42,171 nt of DNA from an uncultured Ruthenibacterium sp. (GCA_910587145.1 CAJUMH010000009.1:30921-73091), one strand, 5' to 3'. Numbered from the stretch's first letter, positions 23,984 through 31,546 are shown. A program made the numbers and translations. The notes: generated by a model not told the origin, from the sequence alone.

Positions 23984-24002
23984 TCCGCAAATTCCGTGCG
24001 GA
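23984..24002 (+). other. Hairpin in the 484-nt gap after cca
   Basis: TCCGCA (23984-23989) and TGCGGA (23997-24002) form a 6-bp stem with a 7-nt loop, 45 nt after the cca stop. Another AATTCCA/TGGAATT hairpin at 24169-24187 is followed by TTT. I see no gene in 23940-24423; reading frames there match nothing I know. Confidence 0.4.
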
Positions 24003-24276
24003 CAATTTGCCGGCAAGCCTGCGCCGGGGCGGTTTTTGAGCCGATCCATGCGCTTTTTCGCGGCAAATGCCGCGCCGGCGTGATTGATCAAGAATGGTGT
24101 CTGCCAGCAGATCTCGATGGAACAGTGCTCCGCCGGAAGGGCGCGCACGATGCGGGGGAAGCGCCGGGAATTCCAGATGTTGGAATTTTTCCCCGGAAAT
24201 CTGTACAAAAGTTGCTTTGGGCCATATGCGGTTTTGTGGATGTGGGAGAAATCGCGTGCTTTTGTGCAATATGCAC

Positions 24277-24305
24277 GATACAAACCCAAAAAAATGTGCT
24301 ATAAT
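24277..24305 (+). promoter_or_regulatory. Promoter of the HPr-like gene (extended -10)
   Basis: TGCTATAAT (24297-24305) is a perfect extended -10. The -35 position (24277-24282) is only weakly consensus, as is common when the TGn element is present. Confidence 0.68.
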
Positions 24306-24423
24306 ACCTAAGGCGGAGCGACAAAGGGCGTGCCAATCGGGTGCGCGGCCTCCGCAGGGGCGCGCGGCGGGAAGGGCGTGTCCACGCGGCCGAAGCGCCG
24401 CAGAGAGAAAGGAAGGTACCGTT

Positions 24424-24642
24424 ATGGTAAAGCAGATCAATATTCAGAACTTCGAGCAGATCAAGCAGATCCTCAATGCGGCGGTGAGCTGCCGGGATAA
24501 CATTGGGGTACACGATATGCGCGGCAGCATTGCCGACGCAAAAAGCATCCTCGGCCTGATGAGCCTCGATTATTCGCACCCGGTGAAGGTGGTAAGCGAA
24601 AACGAGGCCGAGCTGCACCGCGTGTGCAAGGCCATTAGCTGA
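24424..24642 (+). CDS. HPr-like protein lacking the phosphorylatable His
   Basis: 72 residues, starting at 24424 behind AAGGAAGG. The length and pattern are those of the PTS carrier HPr. The C-terminal half fits best: DAKSILGLMSLDYSHPVKVV matches the region around the regulatory Ser46 (K-S-I-L/M-G-L/V-M-S-L). The N-terminal active loop that normally reads G-I-H-A-R-P-A is replaced by LNAAVSCRDNIGVHDMRG, so no equivalent of His15 is visible. It therefore cannot act as an ordinary phosphocarrier. Bacillus Crh is a known precedent of an HPr paralogue with no His15 that signals through Ser46. A Crh-like regulatory role is an inference. It is monocistronic, with a strong terminator. Confidence 0.75.
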   Translation: MVKQINIQNFEQIKQILNAAVSCRDNIGVHDMRGSIADAKSILGLMSLDYSHPVKVVSENEAELHRVCKAIS

Positions 24643-24663
24643 GCTGAACGAAAAATCTGCCGA

Positions 24664-24699
24664 AAGACGCCGCGGAGGGTGCTCCGCGGCGTCTTTTTT
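24664..24699 (+). terminator. Terminator of the HPr-like gene
   Basis: AAGACGCCGCGGAG (24664-24677) pairs perfectly with CTCCGCGGCGTCTT (24682-24695), with a 4-nt loop and a run of seven T. Confidence 0.95.
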
Positions 24700-24744
24700 C
24701 ATGGTTTTTGCCGTGCTTTTTCAATATTTTTTGCAGCGCGGCTC

Positions 24745-24773
24745 TTGCAATCTGCACAAAAGTTTTGTATAAT
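24745..24773 (+). promoter_or_regulatory. Promoter of the pheST T-box transcript
   Basis: TTGCAA (24745-24750), a 17-bp spacer and perfect TATAAT (24768-24773). Confidence 0.8.
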
Positions 24774-24782
24774 ATTTTTCGA

Positions 24783-25195
24783 TAAACACGCAGACGGAGA
24801 GAGTACGCGCAGAATACGCAGGCTCGGGCGGCTGGCAGAGGCCGCCTCAGAGAGGGACGCCGTTGGCTGCAAGCGTCCGGGAATGCATCCGCGCCGAAGT
24901 TCACTCCCGAGTGGTCTCGCTGAACGCGCCGCGCTGAACATCGTTTTCGCTGAGCATTTTTTGCTGCCGGCAATGCGCAAAGCCCGGAGAAGCCGCTGCA
25001 AAGCCCGGGCAATGCGCAAAGCCTTGACGATGCACAGAAAAGCGGCCTGCCGGTAGGCGGGGACGGGCCTTCCCGTTACAGAAGAAAAGAGTGTTTGCTC
25101 TTGTACGTTTGTACGGCAAAAACATGGGTGGTACCGCGGAGTTTGCGATGTGCAGGCTTCGTCCCTGACAAGTGCGCGGGGACGGGGCCTTTTTT
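24783..25195 (+). promoter_or_regulatory. Phe-specific T-box riboswitch of pheST
   Basis: The leader contains a canonical T-box, GGGTGGTACCGCGG (25126-25139), followed by a terminator (GGC/CGTCCC at 25155-25165 pairing with GGGGACG/GGCC, then six T at 25190-25195). In Stem I an AGUA (near 24802) and a GAA (24896-24898) form the expected loop-E/S-turn pair, and GAA-G-TTC-A places the specifier codon UUC (Phe) at 24900-24902. Uncharged tRNA-Phe should pair with the specifier and, through its UGGN-type contact, stabilise the antiterminator, allowing pheST expression. The segment between Stem I and the antiterminator is long (~190 nt) and contains a direct repeat. The 5' boundary is approximate. 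Confidence 0.9.
24969..25023. repeat. 16-bp direct repeat inside the T-box leader
   Basis: GGCAATGCGCAAAGCC occurs at 24969-24984 and again at 25008-25023, with related AAAGCCCGG between. It lies between Stem I and the antiterminator and looks like an expansion that does not touch the core elements. Confidence 0.8.
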
Positions 25196-25382
25196 GCGCC
25201 TGTTTTCGCGCGGCAAGCGCCCGTCTCTTCCGGGAACAGGCGGGATCAACCGCGCCGCTGCGGCGCGCAGAACAGGCTGCCTGAAGGCGGCGCAGACGCA
25301 AAGACGCCCGGTGGGCATGCGCGGCGCTTTGGGCAAAAAACCAAAGGATTTGGGCAAAAAAACAAAGGGGAGAAGGAGCAAC

Positions 25383-26402
25383 ATGAGACAGGCATTGGAG
25401 GGCATTCGCAAAAATGCCGATGCGCTGATCGCCGCTGCGCAGAACGCCGCCGCGGTGGATGAGCTGCGCGTGCGTTTTCTGGGCAAAAAAGGCGAGCTGA
25501 CGGCCATCCTCAAGCAGATGGGCAAGCTCACGGCCGAGGAACGCCCCGTGATCGGCGCATTGGCAAACGAGGTGCGCGAGGCCATCACAGAGGATATCGT
25601 GCGCCGCACTGCAGAATTAGAGGCAGCCACGCTTGCCGCGCGGCTGGAGGCAGAGCGCATCGACGTAACGCTGCCGGGCAGGCAGCCCGCGCGCGGCAGA
25701 CGCCACCCGTTCGAACAGGTGCTGGGGGAGCTGAAGGAGATTTTTCTCGGCATGGGCTTTGACATCGTATCGGGCCCCGAGGTGGAGCTGGATCACTACA
25801 ACTTTGAAATGCTGAACATGCCCAAAAGCCATCCCGCGCGCGATACGCAGGATACGTTCTATTTCACCGAGAATATGCTGCTGCGCACGCAGACCAGCCC
25901 GATGCAGATCCGCACGATGGAGGCGCAAAAGCCGCCCATCCGCATCATCTGCCCGGGGCGTGTATACCGTTCCGACGCCGTGGATGCCACGCACAGCCCT
26001 ATTTTTCATCAGTGCGAGGGGCTTGTCGTCGATCGGGGCGTGACGTTCGGCGATTTGAAGGGCACGCTGGAGATGTTCATCAAAAAGCTGTACGGAGAGG
26101 ATACGCGCGTGCGCTTTCGTCCGCACCACTTCCCCTACACCGAGCCATCGGCCGAAATGGATATGAGCTGCTTTAAGTGCGGCGGCAAGGGCTGCAGCAT
26201 GTGTAAGGGCGAGGGATGGATCGAGATCTTAGGCTGCGGCATGGTGCACCCGAAGGTGCTGGAAAACTGCGGCATCGATTCCGAGGTGTATTCGGGCTTT
26301 GCGTTCGGCGTGGGGCTCGAACGCATTGCCATGATGCGCTACGGCATCGACGATATGCGCCTTTTGTACGAAAACGATCTGCGTTTCCTCAAGCAATTCT
26401 AA
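25383..26402 (+). CDS. pheS: Phenylalanine--tRNA ligase alpha subunit
   Basis: 339 residues, the usual length. It is the catalytic subunit of the alpha2-beta2 enzyme that charges tRNA-Phe. The N-terminal coiled coil (to ~85; VRFLGKKGELTAILKQMGKL) is followed by the class II core: motif 1 around HPFEQVLGELKEIFLGMGFD, motif 2 VYRSDAVDATHSPIFHQCEG, and motif 3 FAFGVGLERIAMMRYGIDDM. A CFKCGGKGCSMCKGEGW insert has four Cys in a zinc-ribbon-like spacing, seen in a subset of bacterial PheS. The start at 25383 has GGAGAAGGAG 4-9 nt upstream. The gene follows the T-box leader and is 22 nt from pheT. Confidence 0.97.
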   Translation: MRQALEGIRKNADALIAAAQNAAAVDELRVRFLGKKGELTAILKQMGKLTAEERPVIGALANEVREAITEDIVRRTAELEAATLAARLEAERIDVTLPGRQPARGRRHPFEQVLGELKEIFLGMGFDIVSGPEVELDHYNFEMLNMPKSHPARDTQDTFYFTENMLLRTQTSPMQIRTMEAQKPPIRIICPGRVYRSDAVDATHSPIFHQCEGLVVDRGVTFGDLKGTLEMFIKKLYGEDTRVRFRPHHFPYTEPSAEMDMSCFKCGGKGCSMCKGEGWIEILGCGMVHPKVLENCGIDSEVYSGFAFGVGLERIAMMRYGIDDMRLLYENDLRFLKQF

Positions 26403-26424
26403 TCGAAAAGGGAGTGTGTGAAAG

Positions 26425-28803
26425 ATGAAAATGCCGATCAACTGGGCGAGAGAATTCTCCGATTTCACCTGCACCCCTCAGGAATTTGCCGATCGCATGA
26501 CCATGAGCGGCAGCAAGGTGGAAACTTATGAATGCGAGGCCGACGCCGTCAAAAACGTCGTCGTCGGCAAAATACTGCAAATCATTCCGCATCCGGATTC
26601 CGACCATATGGTGGTGTGCCAGGTGGATGTGGGCGCGGAAGATCCGGTGCAGATCGTCACGGGCGCGCAGAATTTGAAGGTGGGTGACCTCGTGCCCGCT
26701 GCGCTGCATGTGGCGAAGCTGCCGGGCGGCGTCGAGATCCGCAAGGGCAAGCTGCGCGGTGTGGAATCGAACGGCATGCTGTGCAGCCTTTCCGAGCTGG
26801 GGCTTACAAAGCACGATTTTCCAAACGCCGTCGAGGACGGCATTTTGGTGCTGGACGAGGAATGGCCCGTCGGTACGCCTGCCGTGAAAGCGCTGGGCAT
26901 GGACGATACCTCGGTGGAATTCGAGATTACGCCCAACCGTCCGGATTGCCTTTCGGTGCGCGGCCTTGCGCGCGAGGCCGCCGCAACGTTCGGCGTGCCG
27001 TTTCAAGACCACGTGCCGGCGGTAAAGCCCGGCCACGGCGATGTGAACACGCTGCTGCGCGTGGATGTGGAAAACCACGAGCTTTGCTACCGCTATGTGG
27101 GCGCCGTTGTGGAAAATGTGCGCGTGAAGCCCAGCCCCCGCTGGATGCGCGAGCGCCTGCGCCTTGCCGGTGTGCGCCCCATCAACAACCTTGTGGATAT
27201 CACAAACTATGTAATGCTGGAGTACGGCCAGCCGATGCACTGCTTTGACTATAAATATGTAAACGGCGGGCATATCATTGTGCGCAACGCCAAAGCGGGC
27301 GAGGAGATCGAGACGCTGGACGGCGTGAACCGCAGCCTGAGCGAGGAAATGCTGGTGATCGCCGACGAAAAGGGCCCCATTGCCGTTGCGGGCGTGATGG
27401 GCGGCGAGTTTTCGGGCGTATACGACGATACCGCCACGATCGTATTCGAGAGCGCGATGTTCAACGGACCCTCCGTGCGCACAACGGCCAAAAAGCTGGG
27501 CATGCGCACCGAGGCCAGCGGCCGCTACGAAAAAGGGCTGGATCCAAACGGCTGCCGCCGTTGCCTCGACCGTGCACTGGAGCTGGTGCAGATCCTGGAC
27601 GCGGGAGACGTGGTGAACGGCGTGGCCGATGTGTGGACGCAAAAGCGTGCCGAGCGCCGCATCCCGCTGCATCCGGACGCCGTGAACCGCCTGCTCGGCA
27701 CGCAGCTTTCGCATGAGCAGATGGTAAAGATCCTTTTGCCGCTGGGCTTTGCCATGGACGGCGAAGACATTCTTGTGCCCTCCGAACGCTGGGATATGGA
27801 GCGCGACTGTGACGTGGCCGAGGAGGTGGCGCGTTTTGTTGGCTACAACAAAATGCCCAGCACGGCCATTCGCGGCACGGCCAGCGCGCGCCCCACCGAG
27901 CGGCAGACCTTCCGCGAGGCTATGCTCGATCTGCTGGTTGGCTGCGGTTTGTACGAGATCGAAACATTCAGCTTTTACAGCCGCAAATCGTTCGATTCGA
28001 TCCATCTGCCGGAAAACGATCCCCTGCGCAATGCGCTGGTGATCTCGAACCCGCTGGGTGAGGATACCTCCATTATGCGCACCACGGCGCTGCCCAGCAT
28101 GATGGAGGTGATCGCGCGCAACGCAAATGCCTGCGCGCCCGAATGCGCGCTGTTTGAGGATACCACCACCTATACGCCCGACGAAAGGCCTGACTGCCTG
28201 CCGACAGAAACGGAAACGCTGATGCTGGGCGCTTACGGCGACGGATGGGATTACCTTGCGCTGAAGGGTGTGGTGGAGCGCCTGCTGGAGGCGGCCCGCG
28301 CCAAAGACGCGCGCTTTGTGCGCTGTGCGGCGGGTACCTCGTACCATCCCGGGCGCTGCGCAGAAATTTATCTGGGCGAAGACCGCCTCGGCATCATCGG
28401 CGAGATGCACCCTGCGGTATTGGCAAACTACGGCGTAAAGCCGCGCACCGTTGCGGCCGAGCTGAGCATGGAGGTGCTGTTTGCGCACCGCAGCGCGACG
28501 CCTTTGTTCCGTGCGCTGCCGAGGCATCCGGCCATTACGCGCGATCTGGCGCTGGTGGCGGATGCCGATACCGCTGCGGCCGACATCGCCGCCTGCATCC
28601 GCAAGGCTGCGGGCAAAACGCTCGAGAGCCTGACGCTGTTCGACGTTTATACCGGCGAGCATATGGCTGCGGGCAAAAAGAGCCTTGCGTATAACCTGGT
28701 GCTGCGCGCCGCCGACCGCACGCTTACCAACGAGGAGGCCGAGGCCGCGGTAAAAAAGGTGCTGACGGCACTGGAAAAGCTGGACGTTGCGCTGCGTACA
28801 TGA
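26425..28803 (+). CDS. pheT: Phenylalanine--tRNA ligase beta subunit
   Basis: 792 residues, full length. It partners PheS, binds tRNA and edits Tyr-tRNA-Phe. The EMAP/OB tRNA-binding domain is at ~40-150 (ILQIIPHPDSDHMVVCQVDV). The B3/B4 editing domain is at ~210-390 (RPINNLVDITNYVMLEYGQP, then MHCFD). The B5 domain is at ~400-470. A catalytic-like domain follows, and a C-terminal anticodon-binding FDX-ACB domain is at ~700-792 (FRALPRHPAITRDLALVADA). AAAGGGAG lies ~11 nt before the ATG. It is co-transcribed with pheS under T-box control. Confidence 0.97.
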   Translation: MKMPINWAREFSDFTCTPQEFADRMTMSGSKVETYECEADAVKNVVVGKILQIIPHPDSDHMVVCQVDVGAEDPVQIVTGAQNLKVGDLVPAALHVAKLPGGVEIRKGKLRGVESNGMLCSLSELGLTKHDFPNAVEDGILVLDEEWPVGTPAVKALGMDDTSVEFEITPNRPDCLSVRGLAREAAATFGVPFQDHVPAVKPGHGDVNTLLRVDVENHELCYRYVGAVVENVRVKPSPRWMRERLRLAGVRPINNLVDITNYVMLEYGQPMHCFDYKYVNGGHIIVRNAKAGEEIETLDGVNRSLSEEMLVIADEKGPIAVAGVMGGEFSGVYDDTATIVFESAMFNGPSVRTTAKKLGMRTEASGRYEKGLDPNGCRRCLDRALELVQILDAGDVVNGVADVWTQKRAERRIPLHPDAVNRLLGTQLSHEQMVKILLPLGFAMDGEDILVPSERWDMERDCDVAEEVARFVGYNKMPSTAIRGTASARPTERQTFREAMLDLLVGCGLYEIETFSFYSRKSFDSIHLPENDPLRNALVISNPLGEDTSIMRTTALPSMMEVIARNANACAPECALFEDTTTYTPDERPDCLPTETETLMLGAYGDGWDYLALKGVVERLLEAARAKDARFVRCAAGTSYHPGRCAEIYLGEDRLGIIGEMHPAVLANYGVKPRTVAAELSMEVLFAHRSATPLFRALPRHPAITRDLALVADADTAAADIAACIRKAAGKTLESLTLFDVYTGEHMAAGKKSLAYNLVLRAADRTLTNEEAEAAVKKVLTALEKLDVALRT

Positions 28804-28991
28804 CAGGCACAAAACACGCGGGGCGCGGCCCTTTGAAAAAGGGCTGTAGCCTGCGCCCTTCGCAAATCCTGCGCCTTTCGCAAAAAACGTGCGGCCCGCG
28901 GCCTTCTGAAAAAAGCGCCGCCGGCCCTTTGCTAAAAACGCGCGGCCCCCTTCGTTTTGGGCGGGCGCGGCGCCGTGCAGACAGAGTCGAA

Positions 28992-29031
28992 TTTGGGGCA
29001 AAAACATCAAAAAAGATGTTTTTGCCCCAAA
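28992..29031 (+). terminator. Perfect 17-bp inverted repeat after pheT
   Basis: TTTGGGGCAAAAACATC (28992-29008) and GATGTTTTTGCCCCAAA (29015-29031) with a 6-A loop. It ends 3 bp before the -35 of the ireB promoter. It may end the pheST transcript, 188 nt after its stop, although the U-rich stretch lies inside the stem rather than after it. It could equally be an operator or an RNA element. The 28804-28991 stretch before it holds GC-rich sequence and a small GCCCTTT/AAAGGGC hairpin (28828-28844). Confidence 0.6.
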
Positions 29032-29034
29032 CGC

Positions 29035-29063
29035 TTGCAATAGATCCTTTTTTGGTCTACAAT
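29035..29063 (+). promoter_or_regulatory. Promoter of ireB
   Basis: TTGCAA (29035-29040), a 17-bp spacer and TACAAT (29058-29063), 33 nt before the start codon. Confidence 0.75.
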
Positions 29064-29095
29064 AGAGGAAAGGCAAAAAAGGAGGGGCAGGAGAG

Positions 29096-29341
29096 ATGAG
29101 TGAACCGACCGCGATCTTTTCCATCTATGATGACAAGAAAAAAGAGATCAAAACAACGCTGACGCAGGTGTATCGGGCATTGGAAGAAAAGGGGTATAAT
29201 CCCATCAACCAGCTTGTGGGCTACATTCTCTCGGAGGATCCCACCTATATCACCACTTATCAGAACGCCCGCGCGCTCATTCGCAAGATCGACCGCGACG
29301 ATCTGCTGCAGGTGCTTTTGCAAAATTATCTTGACGTATAA
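29096..29341 (+). CDS. IreB-family regulatory phosphoprotein (UPF0297)
   Basis: 81 residues, the exact size range of the family. Diagnostic sequence: IYDDKKKEIKTTLTQVYRAL, GYNPINQLVGYILSEDPTYI and NARALIRKIDRDDLL. In Enterococcus, IreB is a substrate of the Ser/Thr kinase IreK (PASTA kinase) and affects cephalosporin resistance; the N-terminal Thr pair that is phosphorylated there would correspond to residues near T5 or I7, which I cannot align with certainty. In many Firmicutes the gene is followed by ruvX (yqgF) and a DUF1292 gene; here it is followed by an unrelated small gene. GGAGG and AGGAG lie upstream of the ATG. Confidence 0.93.
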   Translation: MSEPTAIFSIYDDKKKEIKTTLTQVYRALEEKGYNPINQLVGYILSEDPTYITTYQNARALIRKIDRDDLLQVLLQNYLDV

Positions 29342-29359
29342 GAAAAGGAGTTCCGCCCT

Positions 29360-29671
29360 ATGGCATTTACACCGAAGCTTACCTATAAGGGCCGCCCGCT
29401 GGTGCGCTGCAAAAACGATATCTATTATGGCGATCTGTCCGATCCGTTCGTTATTTTTATGCAGGTGCTCACAACGAAGGAGGAGAACGGCGTGCAGATG
29501 GCCGACCGCATCCATGTGACGCTGCTTTCCACCGATACCACGAAAAGCCCCATCGAACGCATGAAGCGCCAGAGCGACAAAAACGGCCTGTGGAGCGCGC
29601 TGGAAATTGGCTGTATCTGGCTGGAAAAGGCGTTGCTGGAGGCAAAAAAAGAAACGGCCGAAAAAAAGTAA
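29360..29671 (+). CDS. Conserved-looking small soluble protein, unknown function
   Basis: 103 residues, starting at 29360 behind AAAGGAG (9 nt), 18 nt after ireB and almost certainly co-transcribed with it. It has no membrane segment or signal. The sequence is compact and well ordered: FTPKLTYKGRPLVRCKNDIY, YGDLSDPFVIFMQVLTTKEE, then IHVTLLSTDTTKSPIERMKR. The C-terminus is Lys-rich (EAKKETAEKK). I do not recognise a family. The strand-rich first half and amphipathic C-terminal helix look like a small folded domain. It occupies the position where ruvX is often found, without resembling it. Confidence 0.8.
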   Translation: MAFTPKLTYKGRPLVRCKNDIYYGDLSDPFVIFMQVLTTKEENGVQMADRIHVTLLSTDTTKSPIERMKRQSDKNGLWSALEIGCIWLEKALLEAKKETAEKK

Positions 29672-29713
29672 AAAAAGTGCCCTGCCGCCGAAGGCGGCAA
29701 AGCACGCACAAGC

Positions 29714-29748
29714 CTGCAGCCCGTTCGCCCCGTGCGAACGGGCTGCAG
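29714..29748. terminator. 15-bp perfect hairpin after the ireB operon
   Basis: CTGCAGCCCGTTCGC (29714-29728) pairs with GCGAACGGGCTGCAG (29734-29748), loop CCCGT. It is 43 nt after the upstream stop, between convergent genes. The T-run is poor, so termination may be weak. Confidence 0.6.
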
Positions 29749-29810
29749 AATTTAGAAAACGCTTTAAAGCTTTTTTGCAGCAGGCAGGGCGCAAACAGCG
29801 CATGGATTTT

Positions 29811-29885
29811 AAAGAACCCGCCTGCGCGGCCCTTCGCCCTTCCGCCGCGCAAAGCAGGGCCTTTGCTGCGTTAAGCGGGTTCTTT
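29811..29885. repeat. Inverted repeat between convergent genes
   Basis: AAAGAACCCGC (29811-29821) and GCGGGTTCTTT (29875-29885) are perfect 11-bp arms. Inside, GCAAAG (29849-29854) pairs with CTTTGC (29861-29866). The element could fold into one long imperfect hairpin and end the minus-strand kinase-like gene, whose stop is at 29911. It shares the GCAAAGCAGG word with the dispersed repeat at 39906. Confidence 0.6.
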
Positions 29886-29910
29886 GCCGCGCAAGGCGGC
29901 GCACCGCCGT

Positions 29911-30528
29911 TTATAAATGCTCGCACACGCCCGCCAGTACATCAATGGCGCGCGCAATGCCCAGCTTGCCGGAATTGATCGTGATATCGTAACTGGAGGC
30001 CGCGCCCCAATCGCTGTCCGCATAGAAATTGTAGTAATTTGCGCGCTGACGGTCTGATTTTTTGATCAGCGCTTTCGCCGCATCCACGGAAAGATCGCGG
30101 TTGTTACGCAGATATTCAATGCGGTTTTCCAGCGGCGCGTGGATGAATACCGAGAGCATATCCTTGCGGTCTCGCAGGATGTAGTCCGCGCAGCGGCCGA
30201 TGATCACACAGGAGTCCTTTTCCGCCATGGCCCGGATGGTGTTGCTCTGGAACAGAAACAGTTTGTCGTTGGTAAGGTAATCGCCGTAGCCGGGCATGCC
30301 CATTGCGTGCCCGTGCGCGCCAACGGAAAGCGTATACAGAAAGCTGTTGGTGGGCATCTCATCCGCCCGTTCAAACAGCTCTTCCACAATGCCGCTTTCC
30401 TCGGCCGCCTTCTTCAGAATTTCCTTGTCATACAGCGGAATGCCGAGCCGGTCGGCCAGACCCTGCCCGATCTCCTGCCCGCCGCTGCCGAACTGCCTGC
30501 CGATACAGATGACGATATGCTTTTCCAT
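29911..30528 (-). CDS. Cytidylate kinase-like family protein
   Basis: 205 residues from the ATG at 30528, behind GAGGAGG (8 nt). The P-loop is VICIGRQFGSGGQEIGQGLA, and the C-terminal half has the kinase LID/core features (IIGRCADYILRDRKDMLSVF, then RQRANYYNFYADSDWG and YDITINSG). This matches the cytidylate kinase-2/AAA-like group common in gut Clostridia, distinct from the housekeeping Cmk, which is larger and is usually fused or next to plsC/ispH. The substrate is not established for this group. It has its own extended -10 promoter (30700-30708), divergent from the acpS transcript. Confidence 0.88.
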   Translation of the reverse strand: MEKHIVICIGRQFGSGGQEIGQGLADRLGIPLYDKEILKKAAEESGIVEELFERADEMPTNSFLYTLSVGAHGHAMGMPGYGDYLTNDKLFLFQSNTIRAMAEKDSCVIIGRCADYILRDRKDMLSVFIHAPLENRIEYLRNNRDLSVDAAKALIKKSDRQRANYYNFYADSDWGAASSYDITINSGKLGIARAIDVLAGVCEHL

Positions 30529-30699
30529 CCTGCAAACCTCCTCGTTCAAAAGGGGTGCGCCCTGCCGGGCAAAACGCACGGCAATGTGATTCCCTTCAGC
30601 GCGCAGGCCGGCAAAAACCGCCCGCGCAAGGAACCGCATAACACCCGTTCTTTCCCTTTTTGCGGCACACCAGCTGCGCGCAAAATTTTATTTGTATAA

Positions 30700-30708
30700 A
30701 TTATAGCA
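30700..30708 (-). promoter_or_regulatory. Extended -10 promoter of the cytidylate kinase-like gene
   Basis: Minus-strand TGCTATAAT (plus positions 30700-30708). The -35 hexamer at 17 bp is poor (TGGTAT). The transcript leader to the ATG is ~165 nt. Confidence 0.6.
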
Positions 30709-30738
30709 TATCCAGTGAAAAAATACCAGTATTTTTGT

Positions 30739-30767
30739 TTGATTTTTACCGAAAAATGCCGTATACT
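30739..30767 (+). promoter_or_regulatory. Promoter of the acpS-mazF transcript
   Basis: TTGATT (30739-30744), a 17-bp spacer and TATACT (30762-30767). It leaves a ~335-nt leader before acpS, which contains the structured element at 30881-31040. Confidence 0.72.
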
Positions 30768-30872
30768 GAGGCAGAGGCCAAAAGCTGGGGGAAAGGCGGC
30801 GGCAGAGGCCGGAAGCGGCGGCACAAGTAGAGGCAAAGCAAAGGGCCAAAAACAGGAACACCGGCAAAAAGG

Positions 30873-30919
30873 GCGGTGAGATCAGAAAACAAAACGTCTC
30901 GAGAGCTGCTTTGCAGCGC
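30873..30919. repeat. Dispersed repeat, copy A
   Basis: The 21-mer GCGGTGAGATCAGAAAACAA (plus a final A, 30873-30893) is found exactly, inverted, at 39933-39953. The similarity continues over ~47 bp with a gap, including GCTTTGC (here) matching GCAAAGC (there). The copy overlaps the 5' arm of the structured leader before acpS. Confidence 0.8.
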
Positions 30920-31040
30920 GGGTTCGCTGGGCGGGTGTGGCCGCAGGGAAGAAAAGCGCCGCACTCCTTGGCGGAATGCAGGCTTTGATGGCGCGGCAGA
31001 CGCACCTGCCCCGCCAAGCCCTGCGGCTTTGTTTTCTGAT
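30881..31040 (+). ncRNA. Structured leader or MITE-like element before acpS
   Basis: One continuous 30-nt 3' segment (31011-31040) is complementary, block by block, to three upstream segments. CCGCCAAG (31011-31018) matches CTTGGCGG (30967-30974). CCCTGCGGC (31019-31027) matches GCCGCAGGG (30940-30948). TTTGTTTTCTGAT (31028-31040) matches ATCAGAAAACAAA (30881-30893). All three are perfect (8, 9 and 13 bp). Internal hairpins fill the gaps (GCTGC/GCAGC at 30905-30917; GCAGG/CCTGC in 30978-31009). The result would be a three-tier stem with two internal hairpins. The element lies between the promoter at 30739 and acpS. The 13-bp outer pair could instead be the terminal repeats of a small mobile element. 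No known riboswitch class fits by eye. Confidence 0.5.
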
Positions 31041-31108
31041 GGAGCCGTCCGTAAAGGCTGCGCGCTTTGGCGTGGATGCAGCCGCTGATACGAAAGTGGG
31101 GAAAGGAT

Positions 31109-31546
31109 ATGATCGCGGGCATCGGAACAGATCTGACGCGGATTGGGCGGATCCAAAAAAGCCTGGAAAAACCGGGCTTTTTAGAGCGGGTTTTTGGCCC
31201 GCAGGAGCGGGCGCTGCTGCGGGCGGCGCCGCGGCGCGCCGAGCGCGCGGCGGCCAACTTCGCCGCGAAGGAGGCGTTCGGCAAGGCGCTGGGCACGGGC
31301 CTGATGCGTGAGTTTTCGCCCTGCGAGGCCGAGGCCCTGCGGGACGGGCGCGGCGCGCCGTACTTTGCGTTTTCGGGCCGTGCGGCCGCGCTGATGCGGG
31401 CGCGCGGGCTGAGGGCTCACCTTTCGCTTACACACGAGGGCGAGTATGCGGCGGCGTTTGTGGTGCTGGAGTACGCAGACGACGGCGCAAACGCCGTGCG
31501 CCCACGGCACAGCGGCGCCGGGGATGCAAAAGCCTGCCGAGAGTAA
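31109..31546 (+). CDS. acpS: Holo-[acyl-carrier-protein] synthase
   Basis: 145 residues from the ATG at 31109, behind GGGGAAAGG. AcpS transfers 4'-phosphopantetheine from CoA to apo-ACP. The metal-binding Asp8 is in IAGIGTDLTRIGRIQ, and FAAKEAFGKALGTG carries the second conserved Glu and Lys. The core ends near residue 125 (SLTHEGEYAAAFVVLEY). The last ~20 residues (ANAVRPRHSGAGDAKACRE) are extra and are encoded by a 23-bp sequence that is repeated just after the stop, suggesting a small duplication remodelled the C-terminus. It is followed by mazF after about 180 nt. Confidence 0.93.
   Translation: MIAGIGTDLTRIGRIQKSLEKPGFLERVFGPQERALLRAAPRRAERAAANFAAKEAFGKALGTGLMREFSPCEAEALRDGRGAPYFAFSGRAAALMRARGLRAHLSLTHEGEYAAAFVVLEYADDGANAVRPRHSGAGDAKACRE

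Noticed and set aside
24094..24642. 182-residue version of the HPr-like protein
   Set aside because: The upstream part crosses the promoter and has no ribosome site; the ATG at 24424 gives the family length and a good site.
26389..29124. 911-codon minus-strand open frame
   Set aside because: Antisense to pheT and the intergenic region; no recognisable domain or ribosome site, explained by codon-position GC bias.
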